Source of the DNA: an uncultured Bacteroidales bacterium
GTDB taxonomy: Bacteria; Bacteroidota; Bacteroidia; Bacteroidales; F082
Reading direction: 5' to 3'
Length of the DNA stretch: 39,264 nucleotides
Assembly (NCBI GenBank): GCA_947166105.1
Contig: CAMVCZ010000028.1
Coordinates: forward strand, 1 to 39,264
A program made the translations under genes and the position numbers. Each line of letters begins with the position of its first letter. Position 1 is the first letter of the stretch. This document shows positions 22,729-32,158 of this stretch, piece after piece. The notes beneath the pieces are model-generated. The model did not search any database. It had not been told where the DNA came from and worked only from the letters and a program-made list of their open reading frames with translations.

Positions 22729-24624
22729 ATGAAAACTCTATTTCGATTAAGGTACGACAGCCGCTGGGGTGAAGAACTGTACCTCACGGGAAACACATCA
22801 GAATTAGGAAATTGGAACCCTAACAAGGCCTTGGCCATGCAATATGCAGGCACAAGAATTTGGTCGGTGGAAACCGACATAAACGGAACCATCGAATACA
22901 AATATTTCATCCGCGAAAACGGCCAAATCCGTTGGGAAGACGGCCCCAATCGCGTTTTGCCCAAAGGCAAAAAACGCATTTGGGACTGGTTTGGCCTCAC
23001 CGAAAGGCAGACCATGAAAGGCGTGGCCGTGCCATTGTTCAGCCTGCGCTCGGACGATGATTTCGGTATCGGCGAGTATGCTGACCTGCCGAAATTGGGC
23101 GAATGGTGCGTTGCCAATGACCTGAAAATCATACAAATCCTGCCCATCAACGACACCACTTCGCATTTCGACTGGCGCGATTCTTATCCTTACAACGCCA
23201 TTTCGGCCTTTGCGCTAAACCCGATTTACCTCAACCTCAATCAATTGGGCATCAAGGAGGATGCGGCTTTCAAGCGGACAAGGACAATGCTCAACGGAAA
23301 AGATTCGGTCGATTATCCAAAAGTGCTGAAAGCCAAATGGAAATTCTTCCAAATCGCTTTTGAACAACAATGGGAAACGTTGAAAAACAGCAATGATTTC
23401 CAGCAGTTTATCAAGGAAAACGAAGATTGGTTGCCTGACTACGCCCGTTTTTGCGATAAGCGCGACGGCAATGGCACTGAAATCCATCTTTTCCTGCAAT
23501 ACCATTGCGACATGCAGCTGCGCGAGGCCGTCAAAGTCTTGCACGACAAGGGTTTGCTGCTGAAAGGCGACATCCCTATCGGCGTGAATCCTGAAGGCGT
23601 AGATGTGAAATCGCATCCCGATTTGTTCAACCTCGATGTGCAAGTCGGTGCCCCGCCCGACGACTTCGCCGCCGAAGGGCAAAATTGGGGCTTCCCATCC
23701 TATAATTGGGCGGCGATGGCCAAAGACGGCTACGCTTGGTGGCAACGCCGCCTGCAAGTGATGGCCCGCTATTTCGACGCCTACCGCATCGACCACATTT
23801 TGGGCTTCTTCCGCATTTGGGAAATCCCAAAAACAGCCAAGTCGGGGTTGCTGGGGCATTTCAGTCCCGCCCTGCCTTTGAGCGTAGAAGGAATTGAAAA
23901 CCAAGGTTTTAATTTCATCGAAAGCAAACACTCGAAAAAAGGAATCGATTCCCTTTTCATCCCCGACCCCAACGAGAAAGACAAATTCATCCCGCGCATC
24001 GAACTGCAAAAAACCAAGACCTATCAAAACCTCAGCGAGGAGCAGAAACAAGCCATCGACCGCATTTACGAGGATTTCTATTACCATCGCCACAACGATT
24101 TCTGGAAGCAGAAAGCCTTGGAAAAGCTGCCCACCATCATCAATGCAACGGAAATGATTGCCTGTGGCGAGGACCTCGGCATGATTCCCGCTTGTGTGCC
24201 TGAAGTGATACAGCAGTTGGGCATTATGAGCCTCGAAGTGCAGCGTATGCCCAAGGTGTTTGGCCATCCATTTGTGCAGACAGAAGACCTTCCTGAAAAT
24301 TGCGTCTACACCACTGGCACCCACGACATGCCTACGCTGCGCGGCTGGTTGGCCGAAGACCGCGTCAGAACCCGTCAATTCCTTGATAGCCTTGACCTTG
24401 ACGACCGAAAAGTCACCGACAAGACACTCAAAAAAATCATGGAGAAGCATCAGGACAGCCCTTCAAAGTGGAATATCTATCCGCTTCAAGACCTTTTGGA
24501 CTTGGACGAAAAAAACTGGTCGACCAACCCGATGGACGACCAAATCAACGTTCCCGCCAACCCTAAAAACCAATGGAAATGGCGGATGAAAACACCCATT
24601 GAGGCACTATATTTATTAAATTAA
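22729..24624 (+). CDS. malQ: 4-alpha-glucanotransferase with one N-terminal CBM20
   Basis: Amylomaltase (GH77): transfers alpha-1,4-glucan chains between maltodextrins. Residues 1-~100 form a starch-binding CBM20 (LYLTGNTSELGNWNPNKAL, then YKYFIRENGQIRWEDGPNR). The GH77 catalytic barrel follows: AVPLFSLRSDDDFGIGEYAD, nucleophile Asp in AYRIDHILGFFRIWEIP (~352), acid/base Glu in CGEDLGMIP (~479) and Asp in GTHDMPTLRGW (~532). At 631 aa it is shorter than the ~890-aa Bacteroidota MalQ forms I know, which carry two CBM20 modules. No signal peptide, so it is cytoplasmic. The next gene has its own promoter. Confidence 0.92.
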   Translation: MKTLFRLRYDSRWGEELYLTGNTSELGNWNPNKALAMQYAGTRIWSVETDINGTIEYKYFIRENGQIRWEDGPNRVLPKGKKRIWDWFGLTERQTMKGVAVPLFSLRSDDDFGIGEYADLPKLGEWCVANDLKIIQILPINDTTSHFDWRDSYPYNAISAFALNPIYLNLNQLGIKEDAAFKRTRTMLNGKDSVDYPKVLKAKWKFFQIAFEQQWETLKNSNDFQQFIKENEDWLPDYARFCDKRDGNGTEIHLFLQYHCDMQLREAVKVLHDKGLLLKGDIPIGVNPEGVDVKSHPDLFNLDVQVGAPPDDFAAEGQNWGFPSYNWAAMAKDGYAWWQRRLQVMARYFDAYRIDHILGFFRIWEIPKTAKSGLLGHFSPALPLSVEGIENQGFNFIESKHSKKGIDSLFIPDPNEKDKFIPRIELQKTKTYQNLSEEQKQAIDRIYEDFYYHRHNDFWKQKALEKLPTIINATEMIACGEDLGMIPACVPEVIQQLGIMSLEVQRMPKVFGHPFVQTEDLPENCVYTTGTHDMPTLRGWLAEDRVRTRQFLDSLDLDDRKVTDKTLKKIMEKHQDSPSKWNIYPLQDLLDLDEKNWSTNPMDDQINVPANPKNQWKWRMKTPIEALYLLN

Positions 24625-24648
24625 TGTAAGGTTGATTGATAAAATCCG

Positions 24649-24656
24649 TATTTTTG
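24649..24656 (+). promoter_or_regulatory. -7 promoter box for the bifunctional acyltransferase
   Basis: TATTTTTG, 13 nt before the ATG at 24670. Confidence 0.5.
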
Positions 24657-24669
24657 CCCATCCAAACCT

Positions 24670-26457
24670 ATGCGAAAAGTAGTAACCAATTCGGATTTGA
24701 AGAAAGCCCTCGGCTTGAAAGGCATCTTCGGCACTTGCGTGGCGGGGATGGCCTACGGATTTCTTCGTTTGGGCAAAATCAACCGTTTGTTCGATGGAGC
24801 CGCTGATTATCAAGGCCGTGAGTTTGCCGACCATTTGTTGGAAAACATGAACATCACCATCGATGTAGCTCCAGAGCAGTTGGAAAACATTCCCAAGGAA
24901 GGTGGTTTTGTGTTGGTCAGCAACCATCCCTTCGGCGGCATCGAGGGCGTGATGCTCCTGAGTGCCATTGCCAAGGTGCGCCCCGATTTCAAGGTGATGG
25001 CCAACTTCATCCTTTCGCACATCCCCAACCTCAAGGAGTGTTTTTTCGCCGTCAATCCTTTCGAGAAAAATCCCGAATGGAAGAGCAGCGTGGGCGGCAT
25101 CAAGGGAGCCATACAGCATATTGCGGCGGGCAATGGTTTGGGTGTATTTCCGGCGGGCGAAGTGTCGCGTTATCACGGGCACGACTACCCTGAAGATTTG
25201 CCTTGGAGCACTTCCATCGCTCGCATCATCAAGAACGCGGGTGTGCCGGTCATTCCCGTGTTTTGGGAAGGACGAAATTCGAGATTGTTCTATGCCGTCG
25301 ACAAGATTCATAGCATGTTGGGCACCGCCCGACTGACCAAGGAATTGATCAACAAGCACGACACCTGCTTCAACCTGCAAATCGGCAAGCCGATTCTGCC
25401 TTCTGAGGTGGCACAATATGAGAATCCCAAAGAGTTGGCGGCCTATCTGCGCAGCCGTTCCTACGCGCTTGAAGCCAATATTCCGGCCAACGCGGTGGAG
25501 AAAAAGGAAGTGAAACAGGTCGAAATCGATGCTCCCACGGACTTATCGCTCATGTTGGCCGAATTGGAGTCCATTCGTGAGAAGTCTTTCCTCTATTCGA
25601 CCGTGAATTTCGACTGCTATTTGGCCGATTATGAGGACATTCCGAACATCATGCACGAGATTGCCCGATTGCGCGAGGAAGCCTTCCGCGCCATCGGAGA
25701 AGGCACAGGCAAGAGCCTCGACCAAGACGAATTTGACAAGTATTTCAAGCAGATGTTCCTTTGGGACAATGTCAAGCAGAAGATTGCGGGATGCTATCGC
25801 CTTGGCATCGGCAGTGAGATTGTTCCCAAAATGGGAATTAAAGGCTTCTATGTCAGCACTTTAGTGAATATTGATGAATCGTTTTCGGATAAGTTGAGCC
25901 ATACGATTGAGTTGGGGCGTTCTTTTGTCACCCTCGACTACCAAAAAGAAGTGCTTCCGATGATGCTATTGCTACGTGGCCTCTCGGATGTGGTGGTGCG
26001 CTATCCTCAAATCAACCATTTCATTGGTCCTGTGAGCATTAGCGCATGGTATCCGAAGTTCTACCTGAGCCTGATTGCCCGGTTTGTTGCCGAAAACCAT
26101 GCCATTGAGGACGAATTGAAGGACAAAGTGACGCCAAAAACACCCTTCGTCCCCGATTTCCTCAAGGTGGATTCCGACGCCTTGCTGAAACACAACATGG
26201 GAAGTGTGGAAAAGTTCGACAAGTTCCTGCTCCGTTTGAGCAATGGCGAATATCGCCTGCCGACCTTATACAAGAAATACCTGAAATTGAACGCCAAGTT
26301 CCTCTGTTTCAATGTCGACCCCGATTTCAACGACACGCTCGACAGCCTACTTTTCCTCACCTTCACCGACTTCCCCGAAGACGAGGTGATGCCGCTCTTC
26401 CGCGACAGCAGCGACGAAGAGAAGGAAATCGTCAGGAAACGTTTCGGGTATATTTGA
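24670..26457 (+). CDS. Bifunctional acyltransferase, GlsF/OlsF-like (aminolipid synthesis)
   Basis: Two acyltransferase halves in one 595-aa chain. Residues ~50-270 form a PlsC-type O-acyltransferase: the block VLVSNHPFGGIEGVMLL (~81-97) replaces the usual NHX4D, followed by VFPAGEVSRY and VIPVFWEGRNSR. Residues ~295-480 resemble the N-acyltransferase (GNAT-like) of ornithine/glycine lipid synthesis: REEAFRAIGEGTGKSLDQDE, then LGIGSEIVPKMGIKGFYVST and ELGRSFVTLDYQKEVLPMML. This fused order is that of OlsF/GlsF enzymes, whereas Bacteroides species, as known to me, use separate glsB and glsA genes. The predicted product is an N-acyl amino-acid lipid such as glycine lipid; the amino acid is inferred. 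Confidence 0.78.
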   Translation: MRKVVTNSDLKKALGLKGIFGTCVAGMAYGFLRLGKINRLFDGAADYQGREFADHLLENMNITIDVAPEQLENIPKEGGFVLVSNHPFGGIEGVMLLSAIAKVRPDFKVMANFILSHIPNLKECFFAVNPFEKNPEWKSSVGGIKGAIQHIAAGNGLGVFPAGEVSRYHGHDYPEDLPWSTSIARIIKNAGVPVIPVFWEGRNSRLFYAVDKIHSMLGTARLTKELINKHDTCFNLQIGKPILPSEVAQYENPKELAAYLRSRSYALEANIPANAVEKKEVKQVEIDAPTDLSLMLAELESIREKSFLYSTVNFDCYLADYEDIPNIMHEIARLREEAFRAIGEGTGKSLDQDEFDKYFKQMFLWDNVKQKIAGCYRLGIGSEIVPKMGIKGFYVSTLVNIDESFSDKLSHTIELGRSFVTLDYQKEVLPMMLLLRGLSDVVVRYPQINHFIGPVSISAWYPKFYLSLIARFVAENHAIEDELKDKVTPKTPFVPDFLKVDSDALLKHNMGSVEKFDKFLLRLSNGEYRLPTLYKKYLKLNAKFLCFNVDPDFNDTLDSLLFLTFTDFPEDEVMPLFRDSSDEEKEIVRKRFGYI

Positions 26458-26472
26458 TTTTCATACAGTTTT

Positions 26473-26559
26473 CACGCAGAATACGCTGAATCCACAGAAC
26501 CTTCCGGACGCAAATTTAGCGTCGCATTGAGTTTCCCATAGTTCTGCGATTTCTGCGTG
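26473..26559. repeat. Palindromic element with CACGCAGAA terminal inverted repeats
   Basis: Ends CACGCAGAA (26473-26481) and TTCTGCGTG (26551-26559). In the centre is the hairpin GACGC-AAATTTA-GCGTC (26507-26523). The right 18 bp, TTCTGCGATTTCTGCGTG, is the exact reverse complement of 9979-9996. The 87-bp element fills the gap between two convergent genes and has no coding capacity; it may be a MITE or a bidirectional terminator. Confidence 0.6.
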
Positions 26560-26568
26560 CGATAATCG

Positions 26569-27129
26569 TTATTCTTCCGATTCTTCTTCCTCAATGGTTT
26601 GGGCAAAGAAACTGAAATTCACCTTTCCGTAATGCCTTTGCTCCATGAAGTGCGGATGCTCCTCAAAGTGCTGATACTTATCGTGTTCGAGCACGAACAT
26701 GCCGCCTTCGCGCAACAGGTTCCGCTCAAAAATGAGGTTGACCAATTCGTTGTAATGTTCGCAGTCGTAAGGCGGGTCGGCGAAGATGAGGTCGTACTGC
26801 ATCGTGTGCTTGTCCAAAAAACGGAAAACATCGGAGCGGACGACAAGCAACTCCTTCATATTGAGCTTGTTGGCTGTCTCGCGAATAAACTTCACGCAAC
26901 CAAAGTCTTGGTCGACGGCCACTACCTTGGGGCAACCTCTTGAGACCAATTCGTAGGAAATGTTGCCCGTTCCGGCAAACAAATCCACGGCTTCGGTTTC
27001 CTCAAAGTCGAAATGGTTTTCAATGATGTTGAACAGGCTTTCCTTGGCCATGTCGGTAGTGGGACGCACGGGCAGGTTGGTCGGAGCCATGATTTGCCGC
27101 CGTTGGTATCTTCCTCTGATAATCCTCAT
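26569..27129 (-). CDS. rsmD: 16S rRNA (guanine966-N2)-methyltransferase RsmD
   Basis: SAM-dependent methyltransferase that modifies G966 of 16S rRNA. 186 aa. MRIIRGRYQRRQI matches the family N-terminus, followed by RPTTDMAKESLFNII, the SAM-binding AVDLFAGTGNISYE and the catalytic FADPPYD (~125). The start at 27129 overlaps DUF3822 by 4 bp (ATGA). A longer frame exists upstream but would run deep into DUF3822 and lacks family similarity. The C-terminus is acidic (EEEESEE). Confidence 0.93.
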   Translation of the reverse strand: MRIIRGRYQRRQIMAPTNLPVRPTTDMAKESLFNIIENHFDFEETEAVDLFAGTGNISYELVSRGCPKVVAVDQDFGCVKFIRETANKLNMKELLVVRSDVFRFLDKHTMQYDLIFADPPYDCEHYNELVNLIFERNLLREGGMFVLEHDKYQHFEEHPHFMEQRHYGKVNFSFFAQTIEEEESEE

Positions 27130-27974
27130 CTTAACACTTGATAATGAATGTAATAATACTGAAACGGGACTCCATTCAAACCCTTGCCGTCCTTGAATTC
27201 CGGTTGTTCCACGAACCGTACCACCTTGAGATAGCGTCTGCAAAGGTCGATGATTTTTGATGAAGGGAGAATGAGTCCCGTAAAACTGACAGGCATGTCT
27301 TGCCCGGAAAGGCCGTTTTGCTCCATCGCAAACAGCAGGAAATAAACGAAATCTTCTTTCGTCTTGAACTTGAAGTTGTTGAAAAAGCGCAACTTGCCGT
27401 TTTCCAAGATGACCATGTCGAAATCGTAATTCCTGACATTGACGAACACCCCTTGGTTTATCCGTTTTTGCATCAGGCTTTCGATGAATACGCTGCTCGA
27501 ATGGGTGATTTTGGCCTCTTTCCACTTGGTCAACACCTTGTCATGCAAGACCTTTGGGAAAGCGAAGGCATTGCGGCATTGCGCCGAAACCAATAATTCC
27601 GAAAGAATGACATAATCTTCTGGAACATTGAAAGCGAAATCGAGATATTGCTTTTTTTCGGCTTCGTTGAACAAAGGCACGGGAACAAGGGTGCAAAAAC
27701 GGTTGTCGACCACACAACTCACAGAATGGAAAGCATTGTTGTTCAATCCTTTGGCGTCCAATGCCTGTTCCAAGGTGCGGAACAAGTCGTCGCCATCCAT
27801 CTGAGAGTCCGACAAGTAGCTCTCAAAGCCGACAAGAGCCTGAGATTGGGTGTCGAGAAGGGCAAAAGAAAGACCATCCAACGCAAATTGGATGGCCATT
27901 CTGTATTGCGATGACTTCCCGGCATCAAACTTCTCGCCAAATTGGGAGATATGGGGATTCAATGCCGCCGTCAT
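27126..27974 (-). CDS. DUF3822-family protein
   Basis: 282 aa, no signal peptide. The domain opens with QFGEKFDAGKSSQYRMAIQF, then FALLDTQSQALVGFESYLSD, with a second half around YDFDMVILENGKLRFFNNFK. DUF3822 is a Bacteroidota family of unknown function, weakly related to actin-like ATPase folds of the pilus-assembly type (inference) and often found next to rsmD, as here. It overlaps rsmD by 4 bp and follows the membrane protein by 11 nt, so the three form one operon. Confidence 0.85.
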   Translation of the reverse strand: MTAALNPHISQFGEKFDAGKSSQYRMAIQFALDGLSFALLDTQSQALVGFESYLSDSQMDGDDLFRTLEQALDAKGLNNNAFHSVSCVVDNRFCTLVPVPLFNEAEKKQYLDFAFNVPEDYVILSELLVSAQCRNAFAFPKVLHDKVLTKWKEAKITHSSSVFIESLMQKRINQGVFVNVRNYDFDMVILENGKLRFFNNFKFKTKEDFVYFLLFAMEQNGLSGQDMPVSFTGLILPSSKIIDLCRRYLKVVRFVEQPEFKDGKGLNGVPFQYYYIHYQVLR

Positions 27975-27985
27975 TCATCATGCGT

Positions 27986-28627
27986 TTAGAGTTTCTCCCA
28001 GTTGCCGTCGGTGGTGGCTTCTTCCATTGAGCCGACCTTCATACCGGCATAGCGGTTGATGCTTTCCTTTTCGGCCTTGGCATTGTCGCGGCGCTGGTTC
28101 CATTCCTTTTCGCTGAATGAGGCACCCGGAGTGGCCAGATAGACCTCGTAAGGCGTGCGAGCCTCGAAAACGGGGATGTTGATACCGTTACGCAGGATGG
28201 TACCGGCCTCAAGCTCGAAATGCTGTTGCGGTTGGCTGAACGGCACCCATTTGATGTCGTTGATGTTGAAATTGTCGCGGCCAGCTCTGAGGGAGTCCAT
28301 CACTTTCACGAAACCGATGGTGTCGTTGATGGTGCGGGTGAAGGTGGTGTCGGTCGGGTCGGGAACGATTTTCACGATCGGGATTTCAGCTGTTTGGCAG
28401 AATCTAATCAAGGTGTCAAAGCTGTTCGTGTACTGGTTGGTGGCGTTTTTGTAAAGCACCTCGGCATTGCGGATGTCGATAAGGCGTTCAACGACTTTGG
28501 TTTCACGAGTTTTCTGCTCATGGTTGAACTTGATGGGAGCCTGGATGCTCTTGACGACTTGCACTGCCAAAAGCACGATGATGGCAAACAGTGCGATGTT
28601 GATGACAATGGATAATCCTTTTTTCAT
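27986..28627 (-). CDS. Membrane-anchored protein of unknown function, 213 aa
   Basis: One N-terminal transmembrane segment (LSIVINIALFAIIVLLAVQVV, ~5-25), so the rest is probably periplasmic or cytoplasmic-membrane-associated. A charged helix follows (NHEQKTRETKVVERLIDIRN). The remainder is mixed, with EARTPYEVYLATPGAS near residue 155. No family is recognised. It is the first gene of the operon with DUF3822 and rsmD. The -7 box TAACTTTG on the minus strand (28672-28679) supports the start. Confidence 0.75.
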   Translation of the reverse strand: MKKGLSIVINIALFAIIVLLAVQVVKSIQAPIKFNHEQKTRETKVVERLIDIRNAEVLYKNATNQYTNSFDTLIRFCQTAEIPIVKIVPDPTDTTFTRTINDTIGFVKVMDSLRAGRDNFNINDIKWVPFSQPQQHFELEAGTILRNGINIPVFEARTPYEVYLATPGASFSEKEWNQRRDNAKAEKESINRYAGMKVGSMEEATTDGNWEKL

Positions 28628-28671
28628 TTTAGTATGATTTTCTAATTTTTTACTCTTTCTGAGATTGGCGG

Positions 28672-28679
28672 CAAAGTTA
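28672..28679 (-). promoter_or_regulatory. -7 promoter box for the unknown-DUF3822-rsmD operon
   Basis: Minus-strand TAACTTTG, about 45 nt before the ATG at 28627. Confidence 0.55.
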
Positions 28680-28720
28680 GGATTTTTTCTCTTATGTCGG
28701 ACAAAAAAAATCGTTTCTAT

Positions 28721-29122
28721 TTAAAAATGGATTTTATGGTAATCTAAATATTTGTCTTCCAAATATTTATGAATTTTATCCGCAATGACTACAAAAACCT
28801 GAAGTTGGTTTTTCTCCAGCCAATCCGTGGCTTCATCGTCACGATTGACGGCTTTTGCGAAGGCCAAATTGACCTCAAAATGGTTTTTCAGGAGCCATTG
28901 TTCGGCTTTTTCTTCCTTGTCGATGGCACTATCGATGGCGGCAAGTTGTGGGAAATTGTGCTCCATGAGCCAATCCTTGGCCTTGGTGTCGCCCTGAATG
29001 GTGCGGCTCAGTGCGCCCAATTCGGGATAGCCGTTGCGCATCAGCCATTCGAAGAACTCGTCGCCCTCCGGCTCGAAGGTGCAGCCGAATGCCATCAAGA
29101 TTTTTATGGGATAGTGAATCAT
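28721..29122 (-). CDS. Small protein of four ~26-residue helical repeats
   Basis: 133 aa. After MIHYPIKILMAFGC it consists of four tandem units, each with a W-L-x2-N core: FFEWLMRNGYPELGALSRT, KDWLMEHNFPQLAAIDSA, EQWLLKNHFEVNLAFAKA and TDWLEKNQLQVFVVIADK, separated by short acidic linkers. This predicts a small alpha-solenoid. No family is recognised. The start at 29122 rather than 29131 is chosen because the -7 box TAATTTTG (minus strand, 29129-29136) covers the earlier codon; the mRNA would be almost leaderless. It is divergent from the GH97 gene. Confidence 0.65.
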   Translation of the reverse strand: MIHYPIKILMAFGCTFEPEGDEFFEWLMRNGYPELGALSRTIQGDTKAKDWLMEHNFPQLAAIDSAIDKEEKAEQWLLKNHFEVNLAFAKAVNRDDEATDWLEKNQLQVFVVIADKIHKYLEDKYLDYHKIHF

Positions 29123-29128
29123 AAGCTG

Positions 29129-29136
29129 CAAAATTA
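29129..29136 (-). promoter_or_regulatory. -7 box for the helical-repeat protein
   Basis: Minus-strand TAATTTTG ending 6 nt before the ATG at 29122, so a near-leaderless transcript is expected. Confidence 0.5.
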
Positions 29137-29144
29137 CGAAATAA

Positions 29145-31505
<2,361 letters not shown>

Positions 31506-31534
31506 AAGGGAAATCACTTTGAGAATAATTGAAT

Positions 31535-32158
31535 ATGAAAACAACCATGATGATATTGTATGTTTTGGCGGCCACGCTTTTCATGCCGTCATGCGGTTCT
31601 ACACCTGAAAAACAAACCGTTGAACCAGCAGCCCCGACCCAGCCAGTCAGTCTTATCGATTCCACGAAATACATCTTGCCCGACTCAGCCACTTATTATT
31701 CCGAAGTCGTCAACAAGAAGAATTGCTTCATCGTCATCGCCAAACATCCTGAGTATCGGCTGTATGTTTGCGAGGTGGTTGGCGGCGACACGGTCAAGCG
31801 TGTGCATTATCCTGTGTGCGTGGGACTTAACAAAGGCCAAAAGCAAAAGAAAGGCGACATGAAAACCCCCGAATGTACGGTTGAAAATCCGTTCACTATC
31901 ACCGAGATTGTGGATGCCTCCAAATGGACGCACGACTTCGGCGACGGTCGCGGCAGCATCCTTTCCTATGGCAACTGGTTCATGCGCCTGAAAACGCCAG
32001 GGTTCTCAGGCATTGGCATCCACGGCAGCACCAACAACGAAAGTTCGGTGCCGGGACGTGGCAGCGAAGGTTGCATCAGATTGAGAAACAACGATTTGGA
32101 TGAATTGAAAGCCAAGTATGCCTTTGTCGGGATGCGGGTGGTGATTCAAGGCGACTGA
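31535..32158 (+). CDS. L,D-transpeptidase (YkuD-like) lipoprotein
   Basis: Peptidoglycan-modifying enzyme that forms 3-3 crosslinks or anchors proteins. 207 aa with lipoprotein signal MKTTMMILYVLAATLFMPSC (Cys20). The YkuD-type catalytic domain shows GIGIHGSTNNESSVPG followed by RGSEGCIRLRN, with the nucleophile Cys near residue 180 and its His in IHG. ATG 31535 is used; a TTG at 31529 is possible. The 3' end overlaps the convergent Ig-like gene by 13 bp. Confidence 0.9.
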   Translation: MKTTMMILYVLAATLFMPSCGSTPEKQTVEPAAPTQPVSLIDSTKYILPDSATYYSEVVNKKNCFIVIAKHPEYRLYVCEVVGGDTVKRVHYPVCVGLNKGQKQKKGDMKTPECTVENPFTITEIVDASKWTHDFGDGRGSILSYGNWFMRLKTPGFSGIGIHGSTNNESSVPGRGSEGCIRLRNNDLDELKAKYAFVGMRVVIQGD

